Shown: positions 9,261 through 17,247, counted from the first letter of the stretch. The stretch is DNA of 37,878 nucleotides from Akkermansiaceae bacterium (GCA_026421245.1 JAPKDJ010000036.1:1-37878); one strand, 5' to 3'. The notes: a model not told the origin generated them from the letters alone. Translations and numbers: made by a program.

Positions 9261-10553
9261 CTACCCTCCGAAGCAATAGAGGCTCTTGGTCGTGCGCAGG
9301 TAAAGTTTGTCATCGAGGGGTATCGGCGTCGCGATAATCCCTCCTTCAAACGTGGCGCTGTGGAGCAATTTGAATCCTTCGGGTCCGATCTTGCCGCAAA
9401 AGAGAGTTCCATCCTCTCGTCCACAGTAGAGGAGATCTCCCGCTAGCACGGGCGAGGAATAAAAACTCTTGCTCGAGCGAGGAAGAGTCTCTTTCCAAAT
9501 GTCCTTACCCGTTTTGAGATCGAGACAATGGATCACTCCACGGTCGGTGAGAAGATAGAGACGCCCCTTGTCCGCGACCGGAGAAGGGCAGTCCGCTCCG
9601 ATCCCATTCCTCTCCCAAAGACGATGCGTCTCGGTAATGTCGCCTTTGCCACCAAGCTTGACTCCAGCTAAAAATTTCGTGCGACCGTAGGGCACCGCAG
9701 CAATGCCATCACTGAGTGCCGGTGAAGCAATCACTCGCCACATCGCCTTGTCATTGGGATTGAATCCGCCACAACTCCACACGAGCTTGCCGGTATTGGC
9801 ATCGTGAGCTGTGAGATGGTCTGCTCCCCAGGTCACCAGGATCTGACGACCATCTTGATCGATAAGCTGAGGTGTGGTGTAGGCTTGATCGGTTTCTGCC
9901 TTGGTCTTGTAATTGCGATCTGATTTCCAGGCGATGGCGCCCGTCTTTTTGTCGCAAGCTACCAGGTAGGAACTCCCCTCGTGCAACACGGCGACCACCA
10001 CATGCTTCTCCGTCAGGACCGGTGAGGAACCCAAAGGCCACCACAGGGTGTCTTCCCCATACTTTTCCTGAAGATTGATCTCCCATTGTTTCTCCCCGTC
10101 GTGAGTGAATGAAGCGAGGCGACCGCTTTGGTAATAAGCAAAAACGTGCGTTCCATCGCCCACCGGAGATGGATTGCTGGTACTTCCGTTGCGGTGCTCC
10201 CGCTGTCCCTTACCCTCCGGTCCCAGAGTCTTGCGCCAAAGCTCCTTTCCCTTGAGGTTTAGACAAACCACTCCGTCCTTCCCTTCGATCGGGCTCGTCA
10301 TGAAAAGTCGATCACCGGCGATGGCGGGAGTGGAAGTCCCCTTCCCCGGCAGGTCGTACTTCCAAAGCACATTCTCCTTCTCGCCAAACTTAGTTGGGTA
10401 TTTGCCCGAAGGGGCAACTCCATTTCCCTGAGGGCCACGCCACTGGGGCCAGTCATCTGCCTGTGCGAGTGGAAGGAAAGAGGCCAGAAGAAGCGGGACG
10501 GCAACCAACCTCGGAGAAAAGATCAGATGACGGAAAAAGTGGCGGGATTTCAT
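9261..10553 (-). CDS. Secreted PQQ-like beta-propeller protein
   Basis: A 430-residue exported protein. The signal peptide (MKSRHFFRHLIFSPRLVAVP and following hydrophobic residues to LAQA) leads into DDWPQWRGPQGNGV, the hallmark start of PQQ-binding-like propeller proteins common in Planctomycetes and Verrucomicrobia. Repeated blade motifs follow: LWKYDLPG, GKELWRKTLG, GAIAWKSD, GKLVWSCGG, TGKDIWKETL, each with the Trp-docking pattern. These proteins fold as a seven- or eight-bladed propeller; quinone binding and enzymatic activity are unproven for this subgroup and I see no proof of either. I chose the ATG at 10553 because it directly precedes the signal peptide; a TTG at 10571 would add six residues. 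It is co-oriented with the BspA-like gene, 149 bases upstream of it. Confidence 0.88.
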   Translation of the reverse strand: MKSRHFFRHLIFSPRLVAVPLLLASFLPLAQADDWPQWRGPQGNGVAPSGKYPTKFGEKENVLWKYDLPGKGTSTPAIAGDRLFMTSPIEGKDGVVCLNLKGKELWRKTLGPEGKGQREHRNGSTSNPSPVGDGTHVFAYYQSGRLASFTHDGEKQWEINLQEKYGEDTLWWPLGSSPVLTEKHVVVAVLHEGSSYLVACDKKTGAIAWKSDRNYKTKAETDQAYTTPQLIDQDGRQILVTWGADHLTAHDANTGKLVWSCGGFNPNDKAMWRVIASPALSDGIAAVPYGRTKFLAGVKLGGKGDITETHRLWERNGIGADCPSPVADKGRLYLLTDRGVIHCLDLKTGKDIWKETLPRSSKSFYSSPVLAGDLLYCGREDGTLFCGKIGPEGFKLLHSATFEGGIIATPIPLDDKLYLRTTKSLYCFGG

Positions 10554-10691
10554 AGTGGTGAAAAATACCAAATCAGACCGGACACTGCAAGCTCGACCTC
10601 GGGAATCCGGGATTGCGAGAGGGAGGCGGGAAAAATAATTTATCCCAACTGCAGGAATTTTCTTTTGAGGTTGAAGGGAGAAAGGGGGCGC

Positions 10692-10763
10692 TTACTTCTG
10701 CCATCGATGGTGGGTCGCCTCGCTCACTTCGAGCTGGCGGCACACTTCACCGAGTTTAATGCG
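10692..10763 (-). pseudogene. IS3-family transposase OrfA scrap
   Basis: The last residues of a minus-strand frame read VCRQLEVSEATHHRW, which matches the helix-turn-helix of IS3-family OrfA proteins (typical form VCRQLGISEQTYYRW). It is cut by a stop immediately after this motif, and the residues before it do not look like OrfA. No terminal inverted repeats or OrfB catalytic residues are nearby. This is a relic of an insertion sequence, recognised from one motif only. Confidence 0.55.
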
Positions 10764-10875
10764 AGAGTAACCCCATGCGCTGAACTGAGAGAAGCCAGAG
10801 CGATAGGAAATGCTGCTTGGAGTATATTCATAGCGTAAGCTTCCTTTTGCCTTTTGCACCGAGCTTTGGTAAATT

Positions 10876-11223
10876 TTATTCAGGGGGCTCCTGCCTCCCG
10901 TGATCATCCTGTTCTGATGTGGTGTAGTTCACCGTCCGTTGCCCGTTCCGGCGTGAGCTTGCCCAAACTGCTTGAAGGCCGGCCCCCTCTCTCGGTGCCG
11001 CCTCAAGCCAGCAACAGGCTTTCCGCAGGCAAGGCGTTGCTTCGCGCTTTTCTTCTAGCGTGTCCAGCTTGGCCGGGTCGATGAGTAGAGCCAGCGTGGC
11101 AACATGTTGGGCAGCTGAGATTACCGAAGATACGGCCTCGTCTACTTCAGCGGTAGTTGTCGGCGGCTCGCATGAGGCGATTCGGTGACTGCCAGTGGAG
11201 CGGAGGGGGAGAAAGGGGTTGGT
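10876..11223 (-). pseudogene. Start-less reading frame, fragment of unrecognised gene
   Basis: A 115-residue open frame directly follows, in the same frame, the stop codon of the small membrane protein at 11224-11448. It has no ATG, and a good start is not visible. Its middle looks protein-like: EVDEAVSSVISAAQHVATLA followed by LLIDPAKLDTLEEKR and CLRKACCWLEAAPREGA. The end (after NGQRT) looks non-coding. I think it is a fragment of a larger gene, perhaps one linked to mobile elements, but I cannot name the family. The downstream neighbour is the IS3-like scrap. Confidence 0.35.
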
Positions 11224-11448
11224 TTATTCTTCACCCTCTTTACTCAGATATTCCAATCCTTCGAATATATCAGGCAAGGTTTTTAAAATATGCATGATAG
11301 AAAATATTATAACACCATGGTGGGCACCCATTTTAAATTCTTCTAATTCTTGTAGCTCACTCAATGTTTCAGAAATACCGGACCAAAGAAAAATGATTCC
11401 TACACCCATATTTAAGTAAGGGTTTTCGGTGATTTTTTTTATATTCAT
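11224..11448 (-). CDS. Small two-helix membrane protein, AT-rich
   Basis: A 74-residue protein starting at ATG 11448. Two hydrophobic stretches are visible: YLNMGVGIIFLWSGISE (about 11-27) and GAHHGVIIFSIMHIL (about 41-56), followed by an acidic end (EYLSKEGEE). The pattern of two helices with GAHHG between them recalls small conserved hypothetical membrane proteins I associate with gammaproteobacteria, but I cannot name a family. The DNA is plainly richer in A and T than all neighbours, with A/T-ending codons, which points to horizontal acquisition. It sits among relics of mobile and repeated genes. No function can be assigned. Confidence 0.6.
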   Translation of the reverse strand: MNIKKITENPYLNMGVGIIFLWSGISETLSELQELEEFKMGAHHGVIIFSIMHILKTLPDIFEGLEYLSKEGEE

Positions 11449-11865
11449 AACTGACTGCTAGGAAATTGCTTTTTGGGTGGACCGCTTAAGGGCGGCGGCT
11501 AAGAAATCGGCGAGGGGAGAAAGAGGACTGATGCCCCAGCCCTACCACATGCTCGGAGGCAGGGAAAGTAATTCTCGATTCCCGCCAACGTAGCAACTCC
11601 TCACTCCCGCCCCACCCCGAAGTGGAGCTTCGGCAAGGTCTGGATCATGGCGATCTTCGCTTGCCAATAATAGGTGCCTCCGCTATGCCTCCGAAGATAC
11701 GTGATGCCTGTTGCCGTGAAAGTCGCCATTCCCACCACTAGCCCTACCGCTAGCGTGGATCAACGCCTTTCCGTCGTCGGTAGTCACTCTTCGGTAGTCA
11801 CTCCCCAATTCACAAGGATTGGAAATCGTATTAACTTCCTAGAATACAACACGTTGCGATAAACT
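11449..11865. other. Relic-bearing intergenic region upstream of the tRNA
   Basis: No intact gene. From left to right it holds a short unassignable stretch, the upstream region of a lost BspA-like gene (11528-11600), the 3' flank of another (11601-11665), about 75 bases I cannot place, and the tRNA-upstream segment shared with 5750-5868. Confidence 0.55.
11528..11665 (-). pseudogene. Fused relics of two BspA-like genes (upstream region plus tail flank)
   Basis: 11528-11600 matches the sequence just upstream of the intact BspA-like start (9112-9180): both share CAGCCCTA, CACATGCTCGGAGGCAGG and ATTCCCGCC. At about 11601 it joins directly to a copy of the 3' flank of such a gene (CACTCCCGCCCCACC, then AAGGTCTGGATC), matching 6031-6075. 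On the minus strand this reads as the tail of one gene running into the promoter of the next, the expected junction of a tandem array, but both coding bodies are gone. Confidence 0.65.
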
Positions 11866-11906
11866 GGGGCTGTAGCTCAGTTGGTTAGAGCAGAGGACTC
11901 ATAATC
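11742..11906 (+). repeat. Right copy of the duplicated tRNA-upstream segment
   Basis: The partner of 5750-5909. Here the repeat runs into a complete tRNA rather than a truncated one. The upstream part may carry the tRNA promoter: TAGAAT at 11840-11845 is a reasonable -10, with a weak -35-like TTGGAA at 11819-11824 (15-base spacing). Confidence 0.75.
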
Positions 11907-11942
11907 CTTTGGTCCAGGGTTCAAGTCCCTGCGGCCCTACCA
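11866..11942 (+). tRNA. tRNA with CAU anticodon (elongator Met or Ile2)
   Basis: A 77-base cloverleaf including an encoded CCA. The acceptor stem pairs GGGGCTG with CGGCCCT (first pair G-U and one internal G-U); T8 and A9 are followed by D arm GCTC/GAGC. The anticodon stem is GAGGA/TCCTT with loop CTCATAA, so the anticodon is CAT. The variable loop is TGGTC and the T arm is CAGGG-TTCAAGT-CCCTG. The anticodon stem lacks the three G-C pairs of initiator tRNA, so it is elongator Met or the Ile2 species modified by TilS; sequence alone does not decide. A near-identical 5' half lies at 5869. Confidence 0.93.
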
Positions 11943-12010
11943 GTTTAACGCGCTGTAAATAAGCAGATTAAGAAAGGAAGGCTCACTCTCCCCGCCAACG
12001 TAGCAACGCC

Positions 12011-12136
12011 CCACTCCCGCGCCACCCGGATGTGGCGTTTGGGAAGGTCTGGATCCTGGCGATCTGGGTTAGCGAACTGCCGGACGTCGAAGGCTGAACC
12101 GGATGAAGGCAGCGTGAGCGGCATGAACTCCAGGTT
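12011..12136 (-). pseudogene. Decayed 3' end of a BspA-like gene
   Basis: This stretch matches 6031-6150, the last codons and downstream flank of the intact BspA-like gene, with shared blocks CACTCCCGC, GCCACCCGGA, TTTGGGAAGGTCT, GATCCTGGC, GGTTAGCGAACT and CTGAACCGGA. The frame is disrupted: the LEFTPRHAAFFRF-like ending is recognisable only across a frameshift. It lies immediately downstream of the intact tRNA and shows that a further copy of the repeat gene once sat here. Confidence 0.65.
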
Positions 12137-12225
12137 GAAAAGGGCGTTGTCCAGCTCCGGGCAGATCGACCTGGGTCGATGATATGGTCACCGGTAGCAA
12201 TCTCGCCGGCGTAGGGTCCTTTGTT

Positions 12226-13197
12226 CTATCGTCTGGGAGAACCCAGATAAATAAGGCCTGACCCTGAATCAAGGAGAGCTCCTCCCGTCATCAAAAAGTC
12301 CATTCCAAGAATCCCGTCGACAGGTCGTCCATTGGAATCACGAAAATACTGGCGAACAGTCCCGAGCGGGGCCACAGAGATATCGAAAACCGCGACATCG
12401 ACGTCTCCAAACCTAAGATGTTGAAGTCGCGCATGGCGTAAAGCCACCCGGTCACCGGAAGCATCAATCATACGGGAATTAGTAGGGCGACTGGGAATAT
12501 TGAACCTGTCAAAGCTCTCCGCCGCCATCACCGAAACCTCAGCTCCGGTATCAACAACCCAGGTCACCAGGCGTCCCTTAAGGCTGCCGCGGAGGATCAG
12601 ATGAGGCAGACGAGATGCCGTTCCAAGCTCAAGAATCTTATCTCCAAGACCTGATCTTGGCCCCAATGCGATGGGAAGCGGGCTTTCGCCACGCTGCGAC
12701 CGAGGGCCCGGAATCCACATTCGTGCCGACGGAATATCAATGAGTGCTCCTGTTGCCGACAAAGCATCCAGCCCCACTTGTCCGGCATAACTACTTGTCG
12801 AAGTCTTACGACCGTGACTGGGAGCGATGGTGTAGGGAAACTGACGAGCAATCATGGAGCCAATCTGCAAGGAACCCACCCCACGACCGCTGGCAACCTC
12901 ACGTCCCAAAGCTCCTCTCGTAATGACTTTCACCGATCCACTCGGACGCAAGCCAACGGAAGCCGCGAGCTTCTGATCAACATCCGTGCCATTCGCCCCG
13001 GAATCGATCAGGAAACGCATGGGGGATCCATTGACCTTAAAAACTCCCGAGTATCGGGAATCACCAACCTCCTTTTGAAGCGGGACCGACTCGTATCCCA
13101 AGCGATTAAGTTCACTTGATCTCGAGCCGGTTGAGCCGAACATCCCGGAACACTGGGTGAGAACGAGACACGCCAGAAAGGAAGCAAAGGATTTCAT
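12226..13197 (-). CDS. Two-domain retropepsin-like aspartic protease, probable lipoprotein
   Basis: A 323-residue exported protein with two aspartic-protease half-domains in one chain. Numbering from an upstream ATG at 13212, the first active-site motif is LIDSGANG (Asp70) with partner loop QVGLDAL (about 145-151). The second is VVDTGAEVSVM (Asp221) with the classic VDGILGMDFL near 298-307. Two D-[ST]-G motifs 151 residues apart suggest an intramolecular pseudo-dimer, as in pepsin, rather than the homodimer usual for retropepsins. The N-terminus (MKSFASFLACLVLTQCSG) has a hydrophobic stretch ending at a Cys; the residue before Cys is Gln, so the lipobox is atypical. I chose the ATG at 13197; 13212 would add five residues. 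Substrate unknown. It is followed by the helicase gene upstream on the same strand. Confidence 0.85.
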   Translation of the reverse strand: MKSFASFLACLVLTQCSGMFGSTGSRSSELNRLGYESVPLQKEVGDSRYSGVFKVNGSPMRFLIDSGANGTDVDQKLAASVGLRPSGSVKVITRGALGREVASGRGVGSLQIGSMIARQFPYTIAPSHGRKTSTSSYAGQVGLDALSATGALIDIPSARMWIPGPRSQRGESPLPIALGPRSGLGDKILELGTASRLPHLILRGSLKGRLVTWVVDTGAEVSVMAAESFDRFNIPSRPTNSRMIDASGDRVALRHARLQHLRFGDVDVAVFDISVAPLGTVRQYFRDSNGRPVDGILGMDFLMTGGALLDSGSGLIYLGSPRR

Positions 13198-13263
13198 GAG
13201 GATTTGATTCATGCGCTGCTAGAAGAAATGATAAACGCTCAAGCCTCCCTCGCAACTACACTT

Positions 13264-15282
13264 TTACCACGCAGGTCCAACTTCCCACGTCTCCAGCATC
13301 TCCTCTGGGCAATCTTCCAGAAAGCGGGAGGGCCTAGTAATAATGTCGCCCGTGTAGCTCTTTGGATTGATCTGGGGATACGTCAGATAAAGCTCGTCCT
13401 TGGACCGGGTTAACGCGACATAAAAAAGCCGGCGCTCTTCCTCAAACATATCGAGATCGTCTGCCTCCAGGACCCGCCCGTTCGGAAACATTCCATCGGC
13501 CAGCCAAATGAGAAAAACAACCTTCCACTCCAGACCCTTGGCCTGGTGAATCGACGAAAGCACCACCTTTTCGTCATCCTTTTCAGCCCGACTTCCAGTG
13601 GGTTCCCCGTCAACCGAACTCATTAGGGAAAGTTGGCCAAGAAGCTCGAGAATATCGTCGAAGGTTTCCGAATATAAAATCAACTGTTCGATGTCCTGAC
13701 GACGGTTGTCGTAATTCTCGAAGCTTGCCTTCATATAGTCATCGTAGGCACCTTCCAGCACACTGGTGATCATATCCGAAGGTCGGGCGTATCCACCTCC
13801 TGCCACCAACTCGTCCAAGGTGTAGCACAACTGTTCCCAGTCGTTCTTCGCTTTCGCTGGAACGGGAAACTTGAGCATGTGATCCGAGAAGCTGGCCGGA
13901 GGATCTTCATCTCGCGATATTCCAACCTTTAACCAGGCCCGCCATAGTTTCGTTGCTGTGGCGGCACCGATACCGGGGAGAAGAAGGCAGAATCTTTTGA
14001 AACTCACTTCATCTCGGCGATTCGTTACGAAGCGTAAAAAGGCAGCAATATCCTTGATGTGCGCTTGTTCAAAAAAGCGCAAACCACTTGTGATTTCAAA
14101 AGGAATTCCCCGCGAAGTCAGCTCCATTTGAATCTCCAGACTCTGGTGATGAGCTCGATAAAGTATCGCCATCTCGTCCATCTCGACACCTTCATCCCGC
14201 AGTTCGAGAATCCGTTGAGCCACGAAATTGGCCTGAGCCCGGGGATCTTCAAGAGGAACCAGAGCAGGTGTCATTAAACCTCCGGAACGGGCGGCCCGAA
14301 GGGTTTTCTTAAACTGCTTTCTATTTGGCGAGATCGCCGCATTGGAAAGGTTAAGCACTTCGGGCACGCTGCGATAATTCGTCTCTATCTTGTATACAGT
14401 GGCCTCGGGATAACGATCGGGAAACGATAGAATGTTGTCCATGTCCGCTCCCCGCCATGAGTAGATCGATTGGGCATCATCCCCCACCACCATCACCGAA
14501 TTCTGGGGCTGGGCCAGAAGGTGAATGAGTTCGCTCTGGACGGCATTGGTATCCTGATACTCATCGACAAGAAGATATTGAAATCGCTTTTGGTAGAGGC
14601 GGCAAAGATCCTTATTCTTCTTGAGAAGTTTAAGCGGCAGGATGAGGAGATCGTCAAAATCCACCGAATTAGTCTCCAACTTTTTTGCAGTATACGCCTC
14701 CCCCACCTTTACAATTTCCTCCGCCCATTCGTCAAAGTAGGGATAGCGAACTTCCAAAAGATTCTCAAGGCTGACGCCGGTATTTTCCACGAGCGAAAAG
14801 ATGGAAATCAAAACATCCGCCTTCGGAAAGCGACGCTGTTTCGTATCGAATTTACATTCCGCTACAACCGTGTTCACCAGCGATTTTTGGTCGTCCCGAT
14901 CCATGATAGAGAAAGAACGGGTCAGCCCCAACTCATCAGCGTGACGTCGCAAGATCCGATTCCCTATGGCATGGAAAGTTCCGCTCCAGAGATCGCTGAG
15001 ATCGAGCGGGACAAGTTCACGAACCCGTTCCATCATTTCGCGAGCCGCTTTATTTGTAAATGTCAGCAGGAGAAGATTTTTGGGATCTACTCCCTGATCC
15101 AAAAGGTAGGCCACCCGATAAGTCAAAGTCCGGGTCTTTCCCGAACCCGCCCCCGCGATGACAAGCGCCGGCCCCGGTGAAGAACTAACGGCCGCAAATT
15201 GCTGCTCGTTCAGCTCTGCCTGATAATCGATTCCCGAGGCTCCCTTGCGGGGGCCCTTCTTGAGCTGATATTGGCGAGCCAT
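13264..15282 (-). CDS. UvrD/Rep/PcrA-type superfamily 1 DNA helicase
   Basis: A 672-residue ATP-dependent 3'-5' DNA helicase acting in repair or replication restart. All superfamily 1A motifs are visible in order: Q-motif LNEQQFAAV, Walker A AGAGSGKTRTL, Ia FTNKAAREMMERV, II LLVDEYQDTN, III DDAQSIYSWRGAD, IV IETNYRS, V SSIHQAKGLEWKVVFL and VI RRLFYVALTRSKDELYL. It is slightly shorter than typical PcrA/UvrD (about 720-750), with little after motif VI, so the C-terminal polymerase-binding tail is absent. The ATG at 15282 begins MARQYQLKKGPRKG; a GTG at 15303 would add seven residues. The symporter gene ends four bases before this start, so they may be co-transcribed. Confidence 0.93.
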   Translation of the reverse strand: MARQYQLKKGPRKGASGIDYQAELNEQQFAAVSSSPGPALVIAGAGSGKTRTLTYRVAYLLDQGVDPKNLLLLTFTNKAAREMMERVRELVPLDLSDLWSGTFHAIGNRILRRHADELGLTRSFSIMDRDDQKSLVNTVVAECKFDTKQRRFPKADVLISIFSLVENTGVSLENLLEVRYPYFDEWAEEIVKVGEAYTAKKLETNSVDFDDLLILPLKLLKKNKDLCRLYQKRFQYLLVDEYQDTNAVQSELIHLLAQPQNSVMVVGDDAQSIYSWRGADMDNILSFPDRYPEATVYKIETNYRSVPEVLNLSNAAISPNRKQFKKTLRAARSGGLMTPALVPLEDPRAQANFVAQRILELRDEGVEMDEMAILYRAHHQSLEIQMELTSRGIPFEITSGLRFFEQAHIKDIAAFLRFVTNRRDEVSFKRFCLLLPGIGAATATKLWRAWLKVGISRDEDPPASFSDHMLKFPVPAKAKNDWEQLCYTLDELVAGGGYARPSDMITSVLEGAYDDYMKASFENYDNRRQDIEQLILYSETFDDILELLGQLSLMSSVDGEPTGSRAEKDDEKVVLSSIHQAKGLEWKVVFLIWLADGMFPNGRVLEADDLDMFEEERRLFYVALTRSKDELYLTYPQINPKSYTGDIITRPSRFLEDCPEEMLETWEVGPAW

Positions 15283-15286
15283 CCTT

Positions 15287-16852
15287 CTACTCAGAGTCCA
15301 CACGCTTGGTGTGATCGATAAAGCGGAGATACTCTTCCTTTACCTTCGGCATGAGGAGATACATCGCAATCACGTTCGGGATGGACATCGCGAAAATCAT
15401 GCCATCTGAAAAATTAATGACACTCTTGGCGCTGACGGCCGAGCCAAGGACAATGAACCCACAGAAAATCAACTTGTATGTGATTTCCGCTTGCTTGCTT
15501 CGACCAAAGAAATGGGTCCAAGCCTGCAATCCATAGTAAGACCATGAAACCATGGTGGAAAAAGCAAAGAGGATCACAGCCACCGCAAGAATATACGGGA
15601 ACCATGAAATGCTCATCTCAAAGGCTTTCGATGTCACCTCAACCCCTTCCAGTCCAGGTTCGTTGTAGGTCCCCGCCATCACGATCACAAGCGCGGTCGT
15701 CGTGCAGACCAAGACGGTGTCAAGAAAGGGCTCAAGCAAGGCAACAATTCCCTCACTGGCCGCATATTTCGTCTTCACGGCAGCGTGGGCAATGGGGGCC
15801 GAACCAATCCCGGCCTCGTTGGAGAAAGCCGCCCGCTTGATTCCCTGAATCAGGACACCAACGATGCCCCCTCCCACAGCAGTTGGGTCAAATGCTCCTT
15901 TAAAAATTAGCCCAAAGGCCTCACCCAACTGCCCAATGTTGGTCAGAATCACGATGAGCCCCGCGGCCATATAGATTCCGCACATAAAGGGCACAATCGC
16001 TGCCGTGGTTGTCGCGATACTCTTGATGCCACCGAGAATCACCAAGCCGACAATGATCGCCATAATGACTCCGAATATCCAACGATTTTCACCGAAGAAG
16101 GACGAGTCGCCTCCACTCACTGCCACAAGCTGGCTGCATGCTTGGTTCGCTTGATACATGTTCCCTCCACCGAACGAACCGCCGATGCACATCAAGGCAA
16201 AGAAGGCAGCGAGAATCACTCCAAGAGGTTTGAGACCCATTCCGCCAAGACCTTTCGTGAGGTATTGCATAGGGCCACCGTAGACCTTACCGTTTTCGAT
16301 CGTTCGGTATTTTACGCCAAGGGTGCACTCACAGAACTTTGAAGCCATGCCAAAGAGCCCCATCAGGATCATCCAGAAGGTCGCACCCGGTCCCCCGAGG
16401 CTCACCGCGACAGCGACACCGGCAATATTTCCAAGTCCCACTGTTCCGGATACGGCAGCAGAAAGTGCCTGGAAGTGGGAAATCTCACCGGGATCAGTCG
16501 TTTTACTGTAACGACCTCTGACCGTTCGGAAGGCCAAACGCCACGAGCGAAAATTCAAAAACTTAAAATAAACCGTTATGACAACTGCCGCAATTCCGAG
16601 CCACGCCAGAACCCAAGGCATCTTGATATCATTGCCATCGCCATCCTGGGCGACCGGAATCGAGTAGAAGACCGTATCGTCGACAAACTCTGACACAGGC
16701 TTAAAGCTGCTATCCATATTCTCATCGAGCTTTTCAAAGAACCCTTTCTCCTTTTTCACCTCCTTGGACGGAGAAACACTGGGCTCCTCGGCAGCCAAAT
16801 AACCGGATGAAAGAACAAAGAAGAGCCCCAATAGGCAGGAGAATTTTTGCAT
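15287..16852 (-). CDS. Alanine/glycine:cation symporter family protein (AGCS)
   Basis: A 521-residue inner-membrane transporter that couples uptake of alanine or glycine to Na+ (or H+). Family blocks are clear: GTVGLGNIAGVAVAVSLGGP, ATFWMILMGLFGMASKFCEC, YGGPMQYLTKGLG and AAFSNEAGIGSAPIAHAA. About ten membrane helices are visible. Unusually the N-terminus has a signal-peptide-like start (MQKFSCLLGLFFVLSSGYLA) then a charged stretch (EVKKEKGFFEKLDENMD) before the first transport helix, so the N-terminal part is likely periplasmic. The start at 16852 is chosen because it gives this signal; an ATG at 16915 would add 21 basic and polar residues. The ribosomal-protein terminator separates it from rpsR. 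Confidence 0.92.
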   Translation of the reverse strand: MQKFSCLLGLFFVLSSGYLAAEEPSVSPSKEVKKEKGFFEKLDENMDSSFKPVSEFVDDTVFYSIPVAQDGDGNDIKMPWVLAWLGIAAVVITVYFKFLNFRSWRLAFRTVRGRYSKTTDPGEISHFQALSAAVSGTVGLGNIAGVAVAVSLGGPGATFWMILMGLFGMASKFCECTLGVKYRTIENGKVYGGPMQYLTKGLGGMGLKPLGVILAAFFALMCIGGSFGGGNMYQANQACSQLVAVSGGDSSFFGENRWIFGVIMAIIVGLVILGGIKSIATTTAAIVPFMCGIYMAAGLIVILTNIGQLGEAFGLIFKGAFDPTAVGGGIVGVLIQGIKRAAFSNEAGIGSAPIAHAAVKTKYAASEGIVALLEPFLDTVLVCTTTALVIVMAGTYNEPGLEGVEVTSKAFEMSISWFPYILAVAVILFAFSTMVSWSYYGLQAWTHFFGRSKQAEITYKLIFCGFIVLGSAVSAKSVINFSDGMIFAMSIPNVIAMYLLMPKVKEEYLRFIDHTKRVDSE

Positions 16853-16920
16853 GACCCGCGCACTCTGCGGGAAAGGCCTGATCGCGACAAGTGAGAACCT
16901 CGATCGGTTTCCCATAAATC

Positions 16921-16951
16921 AAAAAAAACCGTCCGGATCTCTCCGGACGGT
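16921..16951 (-). terminator. Rho-independent terminator of rpmG-rpsR
   Basis: A perfect 11-base stem (AACCGTCCGGA pairing with TCCGGACGGTT, at 16926-16936 and 16941-16951) with a 4-base loop. On the minus strand it is followed by seven T residues. It lies just after the rpsR stop. A run of A on the other side means it could also act on the plus strand. Confidence 0.9.
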
Positions 16952-16979
16952 TTCGAAAAAAAAACTAAAAACGACCCGA

Positions 16980-17222
16980 CTATGGGAGAAGATTCACCGC
17001 ACGTGCGCGCTTGATCTCGCGAGTGATCGCGCGATGCATCTTGGCGGAAACGCCGGTCACCTTACGGGGAAGAATACGACCGGTCTCGGTGGTGAACTTG
17101 GTCAGGACCTCGGGGTTCTGATAACTGATCTTCTCAAATGGCAAATCGAGACGCTTGGTGGTCATCGACTTATTGTGCTTACGGAAGTTGATCCGGCGCT
17201 GGATGGTCTTTGGCTCAGACAT
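16980..17222 (-). CDS. rpsR: 30S ribosomal protein S18
   Basis: An 80-residue small-subunit ribosomal protein that binds S6 on the platform of the 30S subunit. The family core is plain: INFRKHNKSMTTKRLDLPFE, then EVLTKFTTETGRILPRKVTG and the basic end MHRAITREIKRARAVNLLP. The usual length is 75-85. The sequence has no cysteine, so this is the zinc-free form. It is second in a two-gene operon, 25 bases after rpmG, and followed directly by a strong hairpin terminator. Confidence 0.97.
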   Translation of the reverse strand: MSEPKTIQRRINFRKHNKSMTTKRLDLPFEKISYQNPEVLTKFTTETGRILPRKVTGVSAKMHRAITREIKRARAVNLLP

Positions 17223-17247
17223 GATAAAAAATGGTATGGTATAAGAA

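Larger units (their letters stand above)
10554..11223. other. Gene-poor decayed region
   Basis: About 670 bases without an intact gene. It contains the upstream region of the propeller gene, a short transposase-like scrap (10692-10763) and a start-less frame (10876-11223). The other short frames here do not look coding. Confidence 0.55.

Noticed and set aside
5869-11942. tRNA-flanked block as a classical integrative element with attL/attR
   Set aside because: The left piece is the 5' and not the 3' part of the tRNA, its flank is diverged, and no integrase gene is present.
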